Shown piece after piece: positions 10,740-23,189 of a stretch of 64,000 nucleotides of DNA. The position numbers were made by a program, and so were the translations under genes. Source of the DNA: Imbricaverruca yamaguchii (lineage: Eukaryota; Arthropoda; Thecostraca; Neoverrucidae); assembly GCA_034440575.1 (NCBI GenBank), contig JAOTOL010001604.1:1035001-1099000 (forward strand), in the 5' to 3' direction. Positions within the stretch are counted from its first letter, which is position 1. Each line of letters starts with the position of its first letter. The notes below the pieces were generated by a model. It was not told the origin of the DNA and did no database searches. It worked only from the letters and a program-made list of their open reading frames with translations.

Positions 10740-11571
10740 CACTCATCACCTGGCAACGGTTGCCTACGTAGTTTCGGATGCCAAGCTCCCTTTTGGCTAT
10801 GCTCATGTATCTATGGACTGCACAATGTCCTTCATTGCACGAGCGTTACCAAAGCATAAAGAGATCCGCCAGCTAGTGGACATCATGCGTTATATTTCTA
10901 AGGTAGTTCCTGAGCAGCATATCCTGCACCTTGTGCCCAGTATTTGCAGGCAGCAGCTTCACAATTTTGCAGAATATCCACCGGTGTTCGGGATCTGGCA
11001 TCCTTCTCAATCATGCCGACAGCAGATCTACCCTTAATCCACGTCTTGTTCCTCACGGATACGGTCCAACACACCCTACTGGGGAGCAGGAAGTATTTCC
11101 CCTGGTTAACTCGAAAACCACTGGGCTAGATCAAATTTGTTTTAGCTCGTTAGAAAGGTTCCAATGAGCGTACCAAGGAACATATGAAGCATTTGTTTTC
11201 TCATACCCACTCCATAGGTCTCATATTTAAATTGTTGTATTTGGATCTTGAATGCAAAGTTAGCCTATAGGGGCGTCATTTGCTAGTTCCTTCGACATCT
11301 GAAAATTGTTTTGAATTCGGAAGACCAGATCTTCGTGACAGATCGTCGGGTCCTCGCGGTAGGTGGCATCTTGAAGGCTCAAAAATACAAACTCAACTTT
11401 TCAAAAGTTAGGCTCTCAATTACCCAAGAATTTTACATTATGAATGTTCAGAATGTTTTTGAACTGGATGAATCACACTAAGAAACGGTAATTGCAGTTA
11501 GCTCTGCTGTAAAAGAAAAGGGTGCGTCATTTCACCATCATTTGTTGTTATATTCCTCATGCGCAACTTCA
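10740..11571. other. Intergenic, one stray minisatellite piece
   Basis: No gene recognised; short open frames near 10813-11167 have no domain. Bases 11326-11372 (CTTCGTGACAGATCGTCGGG and following) match the 21-bp family of 7.7 and 8.6 kb. Confidence 0.5.
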
Positions 11572-11685
11572 TAACATAAAGACATACAGACATAAAGACA
11601 TAAAAGATTAGTGCAACTATGAGCCACAAAGGCCCTTCTTGGTTGCACTCTGTACACTGAACCAGTTGCCCACCAAATCTGTCGA

Positions 11686-12435
11686 TCAGCCCTCCCTGTA
11701 ATACTGAAAAGCAAGCCCACTATTCTTATAATGATTGTCTATGCTGTTTTTAAAGATCTTCAATATGCTGCTACTGACAATGTTTTCTGGCAGCTGGTTC
11801 CAGTGTTCCACTACCCTGTTGGTGAAGAAAGTTTGCCTTAACCTTGTTCTGCTGTGGTTAATTTTAATTTTGAATTTATGACCTCTAATTGCATCATTTC
11901 TGTTAAATTGAAACATTTCCCCAAGGTATCCCCTCTCCAGACCATTGACAAATTTAAAGACCTCGATGAGATCTCCTCTCAGCCTTCTATATCTAAGTGA
12001 AAACATATTCAATTTCTTCAATTTTTCCTCATATGCCAGGTTGCTTATGCCATTAACCATTTTTGTAGCCCTCTTTTGTACTCTCTCTAAAAGCCAACAA
12101 TCTTTTTCATAGCTAGGAGACCAAGCTTGGATGCAGTATTCCAAATGTGGCCTGACGTATGCACAGAAAAGCTTCCTGATCACTTCCTCACTTCTGTATG
12201 ATACATTCCTATTTATCGCCCCGAGCATTCTCAGTGCCTTCTTCCTGGCTTCCTTGGTCTGTTCTGATGCCCCCAATTTTGTGTTTAGAATAACACCTAA
12301 ATCCTTCTCCTGTTGAGTCACTGATAGCACTTGGCCACCCATCAAGTATGGAGCCTTCATATGCTGCTTACCTACATGCATGATTTTGCACTTATCAAAG
12401 TTAAATTTCATTTGCCATTCTTCGGACCACTTCAC
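11686..12435 (-). pseudogene. LINE RT C-terminal region (copy A)
   Basis: 249-residue frame continuing the RT after the 12444 frameshift: WSEEWQMKFNFDKCKIMHVG, then VRPHLEYCIQAWSP, then NRVVEHWNQLPENIV, ending in the FQYYREG stop that all copies share. This defines the ORF2 C-terminus of the family. Confidence 0.9.
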
Positions 12436-12443
12436 AAGTTCGT

Positions 12444-13595
12444 CTAAGTCTTTTGCAGCGAGATATGCTCATCCTGACCTGTTATTGCCCTAAAGACCTT
12501 CAAATCATCTGCAAATTTCAAAACTTTACTGCTTAGGCCACTTTCAATGTTATTTACAAATATAATGAACAGTAATGGCCCTAGTACTGACCCCTGGGGG
12601 ACTCCACTAAGAACATTTTGCCATGATGACTTTGTACCATTTAGCATCACTCTTTGCTGTCTATCTGAAAGCCACAACTCTATCCATTTTAAGATGCTAC
12701 CTGCAATACCATGGGACTGAAGCTGTATCATTAACCGTTTATGGGGTACCTTGTCAAAGGCCTTACTAAAGTCAAGATATGCTACATCAACCTGATTTCC
12801 CTGATCAAATTGTTCTGTGGCGAAGTTCAAAAAGTCCAAGAGGTTTGTGAGACACGATCGTCCTTTTCTAAATCCATGTTGAGTATCTTGAATCAATCTG
12901 CTACCTTCCAGATAACTAACTATTCTATCCTTGATAATTGATTCGAGTACCTTGCAGACTAGGGATGTGAGACTTATTGGCCTATAGTTTTCAACTTTCC
13001 CTCTTTCTCCTTTCTTGAAAATAGGAACTACATTTGCCCTTTTCCAATCGGTTGGAATTTCATTATGTGAAACTGATCTACAAAATATTATACTAAGTGG
13101 AAATGCCAGTTCCTTTTCAGTTTCCCGCAACACCCTAGCATAAATATCATCAGGTCCTGCTGCCTTATTTGGCTTTATTTTCCTGATATGATTGTAAACA
13201 ACATCACTACCAATGAAATCAACATCATTTGTCAGATCCCATGTATCTGAACTATGGTGTACGGTCGGCAGATTGGTCATATCTTCCAATGTAAACACTG
13301 ATTTGAACTGCTTGCTCAGCTCCTCAACCATCTCACTATCCTCACCCAATGTAGTCCCGTTTACTTCCAGTGGACCAATTGTGTTAGAAACTTTACTCAG
13401 CTTGTAGAAACCAAAGAACTTTTTACTGTCCCCATTACAGTTTCTAGCTAAATCCAGTTCCTTTGCTCGCTTTGCTGCTCTGGTTTTTTGCTTCACAGTG
13501 TCTCTAGCTTTTCGATACGCCTTTAGATTAATGACATTTGAGGCTTCTTTAAAAACTATAAATGCAGTTTTCTTAGCCTTCATTGTTTTTATCAC
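12444..13595 (-). pseudogene. LINE reverse transcriptase (copy A)
   Basis: 383-residue open frame with NKAAGPDDIYARVL, FKKGERGKVENYRP, DFSKAFDKVPH, GVPQGSVLGPLLF and FADD in order. It ends at a one-base deletion in an A-run, after which 12435-11686 continues the thumb and C-terminal region (HVGKQHMK, VRPHLEYCIQAWSP, FFTNRVVEHWNQLPE). Upstream it is cut from the endonuclease by an in-frame stop at 13606-13608. It is the best preserved RT in the window. Confidence 0.93.
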
Positions 13596-13909
13596 GTCTG
13601 GTGTAAGTCATGCTGGCTTTCCTACCCTTCTTTTGCGTCTTTGCTTTTGGGGGACATGTCTAATCTGAATTTCCTTCAAGTAAGATTTTAACTTTTCCCA
13701 CATTTCACAGGCATTTAAATTGGATAATTCTTCTTCCCATCTGTTGGCACTTAAAGCCGCTCTCATGCCGTCAAAGTCTGCTGTGTTGAAATTTGGAACC
13801 TTTACCAAATTATCCTTGATAATTTCCCCTACATGTGCCTTGCATCTAACTATGTTATGGTCACTTCTTCCCAGAGTTTCCCCTACAGTCAAATCTTGAA
13901 CCGAGTAAC

Positions 13910-14686
13910 TTAAATCCAGGAATACAAGGTCCAAGAATGAGCCATGCCTGGTAGGTTCCGATACAAACTGGTGTAAGAACAGGTCCTCTTCAAGGCATTT
14001 CCTAAACATTTTGCATGATGGGAGCCAACACCAGCATTTTCATAACCTTTTAGATTAAAGTCACCGAGAATAAGGCACTTCCTCTTAAAGTTTCTACTGA
14101 TTTCCTCACAAATCACCTTGTCAAGCTCCAGTTGCTGATAATGTGGCAGGGTTTCTGAGCGGTAGAAAGCTCTTATCCTTAGAGTATTGCTGTTGCCTTT
14201 TCCCACAGTGACATCAAGCCAAATGGACTCCACAGACACATTTTTTCCCCCACCTGCTACTTTTTGAGAACTGAATAAGCTATTCATATAGAGCATTACA
14301 CCACCCCCTTTCATTGCTGGACCCCTATTGCACGAAAACATATTGTATCCCTGGATCTCATAGTCCTGTAAGTTATCTCCAAAATATCCTTCACTGACCC
14401 ATGCCTCCGTAATGCAAACAAAATCCGGTTCCTCCTCAGCAACATAACACTTGAACTCATCAAATTTGGAACGGATACTCTGAGCATTAAACATCATACA
14501 CTTAACAAATGCTCCATAACCACCTTTGGCTTTTTCATATTGAGGAGTTCTTTTATCACTAGATGAACTATAACTCTGTCCCCTTGAGTTGCTGCTGTCC
14601 CTATTTGCAGACTTTGAGGTTCTATTGCCTTGGCTGACACTATTGGAATATTCCTGAGTTGGCAATGCAATTTCATCCCTCCCCAC
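13910..14686 (-). pseudogene. LINE ORF2 endonuclease (copy A)
   Basis: Exonuclease-endonuclease-phosphatase domain of a non-LTR element. Visible motifs: MFNAQSIRSK, ITEAWVSEGYF, GGGVMLYM and LGDFNLKGYEN; the terminal SDHNIVR motif is in the neighbouring frame (14009-13608) after a frameshift. It would nick target DNA to prime reverse transcription. Its first Met (14686) lies only a few bases past the end of the esterase frame. Confidence 0.9.
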
Positions 14687-14694
14687 CCCATTTC

Positions 14695-15015
14695 CTAGTT
14701 TCCCTGAAGGACATGCTCATATACTTTGCCTAACACATGGACCCCCTTCTCAGAAAAATGCAGGCCATCCTTCTGATAGAGGTCCCACGATGCATAAAAC
14801 CTGCTCCACTCGTCTACAAATGTAAAACCTAGCTCCTGGCAGAGCTTTCCTACCCTGGTGTTAGCTGCCAGTGCCCTAGAGCTCCACTCAGGGGAGGCTC
14901 TAGCCCTAGGCAAAATTCCTGTTACAAGCACTCTATTGGTACCCTTCAGGGTGGCCAGAAGGGCCCTGTACTCCCGCAGAAGCTCCTCGCTCCTAGTATG
15001 ACCTATGTTATTTAC
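14695..15015 (-). pseudogene. SGNH/GDSL-like esterase domain of LINE ORF1
   Basis: The frame begins VGVNNIGHTRSEELLREY, matching the third conserved block of SGNH hydrolases (usually GTND), and includes DGLHFSEKG with the D-x-x-H of the catalytic block. Such esterase domains occur in ORF1 of CR1-clade LINEs. The nucleophile Gly-Asp-Ser block is absent, because the copy starts after it at the fusion point. Confidence 0.8.
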
Positions 15016-15208
15016 CCCTACTCTACTAAGAACATTTTGCCATGATGACTTTGTACCATTTAGCATCACTCTTTGCTGTCTATCTGAAAGCTACAACTCT
15101 CCATTTTAAGATGCTACCTGTAGTACCATGGGACTGAAGCTGTATCATTAACCGTTTATGGGGTACCTTGTCAAAGGCCTTACTAAAGTCAAGATATGCT
15201 ACATCAAC

Positions 15209-15766
15209 CTAATTTACCTGATCAAATTGTTCTGTGGCGAAGTTCAAAAAGTCCAAGAGATTTGTGAGACACGATCGTCCTTTTCTAAACCCATGTTGAG
15301 TATCTTGAATCAATCTGCTACCTTCCAGATAACTAACTATTCTATCCTTGATGATGGATTCGAGTACCTTGCAGACTAGGGATGTGAGACTTACTGGCCT
15401 ATAGTATTCAACTTTCCCTCTTTCTCCTTTCTTGAAAATTGGAACTACATTTGCCCTTTTCCAATCGGTTGGAATTTCATTCTGTGAAACTGATCTACAA
15501 AATATTATACTAAGTGGAAATGCCAGTTCCTTTTCAGTTTCCTGCAACACCCTAGCATAAATTTCATCAGGTCCTGCTGCCTTGTTTGCTTTTATTTTCC
15601 TGATATGATTGTAAACAACATCACTATCAATGAAATCAACATTATTTATCAGATCACATGTCACTGAACTATGGTGTACGGTCGGCAGATTGGTCATATC
15701 TTCCAATGTAAACACTGATTTAAACTGCTTGCTCAGCTCCTCAACCATCTCACTATCCTCACCCAA
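15209..15766 (-). pseudogene. LINE reverse transcriptase N-terminal half (copy B)
   Basis: 185-residue frame with NKAAGPDEIYARVL, FKKGERGKVEYYRP and QHGFRKGRS. The DFSKAFDKVPH segment continues just past its stop (TAG in place of a Gln codon near 15209), and the copy ends before the catalytic FADD motif. Confidence 0.9.
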
Positions 15767-16327
15767 TGTAGTCCCGTTTACTTCCAGTGGACCAATTGTG
15801 CTAGAAACTTTACTCGGCTTGTAGAAACTAAAGAACTTTTTACTGTCCCCATTACAGTTTCTAGCTAAATTCAGTTCTTTTGCTCGCTTTGCAGCTCTGG
15901 TTTTTTTGCTTCACAGTGTCTCTAGCTTTTCGATACGCCTTTAGATTAATGACATTTGAGGCTTCTTTAAAGACTCTAAATGCAGTTTTCTTAGCCTTAA
16001 TTGCTTTTATCAGGTCTGGTGTAAGCCATGCTGGCTTTCCTACCCTTCTTTTGCGTCTTTGCTTTTGGGGGACATGTCTAATCTGAATTTCCTTCAAGTA
16101 AGATTTTAACTTTTCCCACATTTCACAGGCATTTAAATTGGAGAATTCTTCTTTCCATCTGATGGCACTTAAAGCCGCTCTCATGCAGTCAAAGTCTGCT
16201 CTGTTGAAATTTGGAACCTTTACCAAATTATCCTTGATAATTTCCCCTACATGTGCCTTGAATCTAACTATGTTATGGTCACTTCTTCTCAGTGTTTCTC
16301 ATGCAGTCAAATCTTGAACCAAGTCAC

Positions 16328-17104
16328 TTAAATCCGAGAATACAAGGTCCAAGAATGAGCCATGCCTGGTAGGTTCCGATACAAACTGGTGTAAGAACAG
16401 GTCCTCTTGAAGGCATTTCCTAAACATTTTGCATGATGGGAGCCAACACCAGAATTTTCATAACCTTTTAGATTAAAGTCACCAAGAATAAGACTCTTTC
16501 TCTCAAAGTTTCTACTGATTTCCTCACAAATCACCTTGTCAAGCTCCAGTTGCTGAGAATGTGGCAGGGTTCCTGATCGGTAGAAAGCTCCTATCCTCAG
16601 AGTATTGCTGTTGCCTCTTCCCACAGTGACATCAAGCCAAATGGACTCCACAGACACATTTTTATCCCCACCTGCTACTATTTGAGAACTGAATAAGCTA
16701 TTCATATAGAGCATTACACCACCCCCTTTCATTGCTGGACCCCTATTGCACGAAAACAAATTGTATCCCTGGATATCATAGTCCTGCAAGTTATCTCCAA
16801 AATACCCTTCACTGACCCATGCCTCCGTAATGCAAACAAAATCTGGTTCCTCCTCAGCAACATAACACTTGAACTCATCAAATTTGGACCGGATACTCTG
16901 AGCATTAAACATCATACACTTAACAAATGCTCCATAACCACCTTTGGCTTTTTCATACTGAGGAGTTATTTTATCACTAGATGAACTATCAACCTGTCTC
17001 CTTGAACTACTGCTGTCCCTATTTGCTGACTTTGAGGTTCTATTGCCTTGGCTGACACTATTGGAATATTCCTGAGTTGGCAATGCAATTTCATTCATCC
17101 CCAC
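16328..17104 (-). pseudogene. LINE ORF2 endonuclease (copy B)
   Basis: 258-residue frame almost identical to copy A: MFNAQSIRSK, ITEAWVSEGYF, GGGVMLYMNS and LGDFNLKGYEN. The frame is lost after the loop preceding SDHNIVR. Confidence 0.9.
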
Positions 17105-17273
17105 CCCATTTCCTAGTTTCCCTGAAGGACATGCTCATACACTTTGCCTAACACATAGACCCCGTCTCAGAGAAGTGCGGGCCATCCCTCTGATAGAGGT
17201 CCCACGATGCATTGAACCTGCACCACTCGTCTACAAAGGTGAATCCTAACTCATGGCAGAGCTTATCTACCCG

Positions 17274-18216
17274 GACTTATGAACAGTCACACAGCACTTA
17301 TGAATACCACCAACTTAGTACCAATTAAACTCTATCTTAAACTTAAACACCAAACACACTATGCACCACAAAATAAATAAAGTATGTTAGGATAGTATGA
17401 ATGTTGTCTAATGTACTTATGAAATATACACACTTGTAATATCTCCAACTACAGAAATCGAAGCGACGAGAACGCGCCTAAAGCCACGAGGCCGCACCTA
17501 AAAACAAGATGGCGCTCGGCAGCCTCGCTAGGTTGATGTAGTATAATTTGGTTCTACGAAAATGCTTATCATATAAAAACTAATGAAATATAATCACAGA
17601 AGTAATTGCTAAACACCTATCGACAGCTTAGACTAGAGTATTGCCCTGTTCTGCAACGACTTATCTGGAAAGCTGGAGCTCCAAACGGACGTCCTTCCAC
17701 CGTGACACCTGGCGGTAAACTGATACCATCAAAATTGAAAACTCAAACAATTCGACACTGTAGCTTTGTAGTATTTATTAAGCTGAGCAAACGCTGACAA
17801 TTTCATGTTGATGAATTCATGTAGGAATTTACAACGGCCCGTTCGTTCCTAAAAAGTTAATTTGGAGGCTGGTTAAATTAATTCGATCTAGATCGATGGG
17901 CTTTGACAACTTAATACCAAAATGTTGACAGACAAGCATGCATAGTTGTTTTGGGAAGAGGTGCTCGAAATTCAGGCATGTTCGCACTCGTCTTTTTCTC
18001 GCTGTCGCGAACATTCGCCGCGGGGACAGAATCTCCCCCCTCCCCTATCGGGTGCTAGTTATTCAGCGGCCGATGAGGATGTGATTTCGATAACTGTTCA
18101 ACTGAGGAAAGGTAAGCCACAATCCAAGCGGCCAATTGATTTAAGGGCAACATATTTGAAAACCCGGTGGACGAACAATGTCACCGCAGAAAGGTCGAAC
18201 ATTTTGCAATATGGCC
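17274..18216. other. Intergenic, no gene seen
   Basis: AT-rich sequence flanking the 5' end of LINE copy B. No domain is recognised in the short frames (for example 17946-18272). Confidence 0.5.
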
Positions 18217-18400
18217 GGCAGCTTCAGAGGAGAGTAATGTGGAATCACGCCAGCAGCTTCAGAGGCGAGTGATCCGGGATCACGCCCGCATCTTCAGAGG
18301 CGAGTGATCCAGGATCACGCCCGCAGCTTCACAGGCGAGTGATCCGGGATCACTACCGCAGGTTCGCAGGCGAGTGATCCGGGATCACGGCCGCGGCATG
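18217..18400. repeat. 35-bp tandem repeat with internal palindrome
   Basis: About five copies of a 35-bp unit. Each clean unit carries the palindrome GTGATCCGGGATCAC (one copy has A for the central G). The array runs straight into the SINE at 18404. Confidence 0.9.
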
Positions 18401-18403
18401 CCG

Positions 18404-18560
18404 CCTCGGTAGCTCAGTTGGTTTCAGCTGACTTGCACCGGTCTCACCCGTCCTGGAAAGACTGGGCTCGAGTACCTTCACGCGCTTCAATGTATCCCCC
18501 GGCTGTGAAATCCTAGGTAGGCCCCTGCCTCGCGCTTCGCATAGTTCTGAACAGGGCTGC
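18404..18560 (+). mobile_element. tRNA-derived SINE, Ala-like head (diverged)
   Basis: A box TAGCTCAGTTGG at about 18411 and B-box-like GGGCTCGAGTACC at about 18468, 50-60 bases apart, with CTTGCAC in the anticodon position. It shares its head and the following CCCCCGGC region with the better preserved element at 63541. No cloverleaf-grade acceptor stem, so not a tRNA gene. Confidence 0.75.
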
Positions 18561-19160
18561 CCTTAAAATTTGTTTTAATGTTTTTATCTTCAGATGGAGA
18601 ATGGAGTAAAGCTGTACAAGGGACCAAGGACATCGTCACGGTCGGTTGAGTGCATTATCTCTTAGCAGGGAGTCGAGCCCCGATATAGGTAGAATTGTTT
18701 GAGGTTTTTGGGAAAATGTGTGCTAACAAATAATTTAAACATCAATAATAAAAATTAAAAGGCTTCCACAAGCTTTCAGCAAATTATCAATCGGTGTCAC
18801 TACTGCTACTTTGCGCCGCGTTGGCCAATCACAGACCGATTTAGATAACCGACGAATATAGTCTGAGCATCAAATTTTTTACTCCTACCTTTTTTTTGTC
18901 AAGATTAATGCTACTGCCGATCCACCAGCACGATTTCGACTTGGCATCCAACCCATGAGCCGCACTGCTCGAGACGTTACTTAGTGAGTCGATGCGCCGA
19001 CGCCGAGTCCACTCTATGCAAATAAGGCCGCCGACTGACTTGTCACGACCACTTGACATCGGCCTTCGGCAGACCAGGTGAGTCATCGTCCTGACCTCGA
19101 ACAGCACCAGTTGCGGCACGATGCACTTGTGGCGAATTCGGTCCGGCAATCAAATCATCT
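18561..19160. other. Intergenic, no gene seen
   Basis: No coding signal. The frame 18841-19149 (-) shows no domain and runs into the repeat-encoded frame downstream. Confidence 0.45.
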
Positions 19161-19164
19161 GCCA

Positions 19165-19800
19165 GCGGTCGGGCCTCAGTGGCTGCAGTGGGCGCTGCAG
19201 TAGTGGCCGCATAAGTGGCCACGGTAGTGGCTGCAGTGGGCGCAGCAGTGGCTGCAGTAGTGGCTTCAGTAGTGGCTGCAGTAGTGGCCGCATAAGTGGC
19301 CACGGTAGTGGCTGCAGTGGGCGCAGCAGTGGCTGCAGTAGTGGCTGCAGTAGTGGTCGTAGTGGCTGCAGTAGTGGCCGCAGTAGTGGCCGCAGTAGTG
19401 GCTGTAGTAGTGGCCGCATAAGTGGCCACGGTAGTGGCTGCAGTGGGCGCAGCAGTGGCTGCAGTAGTGGCTGCAGTAGTGGTCGTAGTGGCTGCAGTAG
19501 TGGCCGCAGTAGTGGCCGCAGTAGTGGCTGCAGTAGTGGCCGCATAAGTGGCCACGGTAGTGGCTGCAGTGGGCGCAGCAGTGGCTGCAGTAGTGGCTGC
19601 AGTAGTGGCCGTAGTGGCTGCAGTAGTGGCCGCAGTAGTGGCCGCAGTAGTGGCCGCAGTAGTGGCTGCAGTAGTGGCCGCAGTAGTGGCCACAGTAGTG
19701 GCTGCAGCAGTGGCTGCAGTAGTGGCCGCAGTAGTGGCCGCAGTAGTGGTTGCAGTAGTGGCTGCAGTAGTGGCCGCAGTGACCGCAGTTGCCGTATCAT
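19165..19800. repeat. 12-bp array (GTAGTGGCTGCA) with higher-order structure
   Basis: Units GTAGTGGCTGCA and GTAGTGGCCGCA alternate. A longer block beginning CATAAGTGGCCACGGTAGTG recurs about four times every ~110-125 bases, so the array has a second-level period. The unit length keeps several frames open on both strands (Ser/Gly/Cys/Arg; Ala/Thr; Pro/Leu); none is believed to be a gene. Confidence 0.93.
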
Positions 19801-21099
19801 CTGAACTATTCTGGCTGCCATATTCAGGGTTGACGCTTCAAACGCAACCAGCAACGAAGTTATTAAGGTGCTCCTTTGCCATCTGGGTGTGATATTAACC
19901 CTAAATTATCAATGAATGGTATTTGTGAATCCCAAAAACGCACGAAAATAGTATTAAGTGTATTATAGTCCTGGCTGATGTCCTATATTAAGTTGTCCTG
20001 TATTACTTGTATTAAATGTCCTGGCTGATGGCAGAAATAGTACCGTAATTGTATCGATCATATCCGAGCATGCTAGGTGAAGTCATGCAAAGATGGGCGT
20101 AACAAAGCACAAATATTGTACGTTCATGTCATGTATTCACCCGTGAAATCTTGACCCATTAACTCATGATAGCAATGACCTGTAATTTTCCATTTGTCAT
20201 CATGAAGTCCTCCGGAATGTGTATCTACCTTGAACATCTTTGCCCTCTTGTCATTTTAGACGCCGCAAAATAGCCGCAGTGCAATTGTTGAGGACGACAT
20301 CAGAACGTATGGTCAATTCTGACAATGGAATACACATTGCTGATGTGTATTCCATCGTGTATGTTGGTAGTTGAGCCCATCTGTGCGTACGACCTGCACG
20401 AACTTGAGCCGCATCTCCTCCTCAATCATGGGTTCAATTCGTGCGAAATTGGTGGTACTTTTTATCTTTCGCGTATTCCTGTTCTCGCTACAACCTGCAA
20501 TTGGCTTGTAGATGGACACTGAGGTGAATATGACGCCGATGTGTGTCCACCAATATCGGAGGAGTTACACAACTTTTCATTATGAACCTATTGCAATCGC
20601 TTACTCGTCACCCTGATGGAAGCATTAAGCCGAAGCGTTGGTATGTTTGTCATGGAAATATAACATGGTGTGCCATTGTCCCTGGTATTTAGTGCACATA
20701 GTGCTACAGCGATCATTCTACAAATCAGCTACGTCAATGGTGTGATTGCATCGTAAGCGCAAACTGTCCTCGTACGTACCAAGAGCCGTTCACACATAGA
20801 GCACGTACTTGTCATGTCCATTTGACGACTCACCGCTATGTTCTGAGCTCGAATGCAGATAGTCTCCAACACCTTTAGTTTTTCTCATAAGAACATTTTG
20901 AAAATATCGATGCGTTAACAAACATTTCGGCTCAAGAATCGAGCTTCATGTGTTATTTGTTGTCTAGTGCTGTTGTGTAACGTCCTGTAGGTGAATGTCG
21001 ACGCGTTTTGATAGTGTGGTCATTGTGTGACAAATATGGCATTTATGTTCATATTTTAGGCTAGTGGCTTTGAATGGTGATGGATGTCCGGTCAAATTG

Positions 21100-21100
<1 letters not shown>
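19801..21100. other. Intergenic with one strong hairpin
   Basis: No gene seen. Bases 20325-20337 (ATGGAATACACAT) pair perfectly with 20343-20355 (ATGTGTATTCCAT) across a 5-base loop. Confidence 0.6.
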
Positions 21101-21310
<210 letters not shown>

Positions 21311-21791
21311 CTCATATCATGCAGGTCATTCGCCAATATGAAGTTATGTCACTGGGTTGACTTGCTATGCCATTTAAGGACTTCAGCATGGGCGAAAATT
21401 AAGACATGAGCTGTTATGTGAGCCTTTGGGCTACATTGGTATGCTGATTATATTTTTCCTGTGTCTGGCATGCACAGATTGTAAGCTGGTTTGCAAGCCT
21501 AATTCTGACCCATCTGATCTACCCTGACTTGACCCGGTTTAATTTTGATCGAAATGCATAAAATTATGTGCGCTACTTCGTGAAAAAAAAAATGCCGAAA
21601 GTGGGCTAGATTTCAGACAAGTTCCGGACATTGACCCAATATAACTAATGGAGATCTTCTTATCGGTCAGCATACAAAGGCAAAGTATGCATCGGACTGC
21701 CGACGAGCAATGCATTGTACGGTATTCTGCCTTTTATCCCAGCGTACGTGGATCGGACGCAAGTGTGAGGGGCTCTTTGAAGAACCATCCA

Positions 21792-23189
<1,398 letters not shown>

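Larger units (their letters stand above)
11572..15020 (-). mobile_element. CR1-type LINE, copy A (near full length from the esterase)
   Basis: Reading down the - strand: an SGNH-esterase domain (15015-14695), then ORF2 with endonuclease (14686-13910), linker (14009-13608), RT (13595-12444) and the RT C-terminal part (12435-11686), then a short 3' UTR ending in 8-bp TTTATGTC-type repeats at about 11600-11574. The order esterase-EN-RT with a short terminal repeat fits the CR1 clade. Only a few lesions are seen: a frameshift between 14009 and 13910, a stop at 13606-13608 (TGG to TGA) and a one-base loss near 12444. Its 5' end is fused to copy B at about 15021. Confidence 0.93.
15021..17273 (-). 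mobile_element. CR1-type LINE, copy B (3'-truncated, fused to copy A)
   Basis: Begins in the esterase C-terminal region (about 17273-17105), then endonuclease (17104-16328), linker (16226-15861) and RT (15766-15209). It stops at the SSWQNVL segment just before the GVPQG motif, where the sequence switches to the esterase of copy A. RT motifs after that point, the 3' UTR and the terminal repeats are absent. By eye it is only a few percent diverged from copy A, and both lie in the same orientation. Confidence 0.92.

Noticed and set aside
19043..19892. Long Ala/Thr, Pro/Leu and Ser/Gly frames resembling structural proteins
   Set aside because: All come from the 12-bp array; three or more frames are open at once and none has a start or flanking exon.
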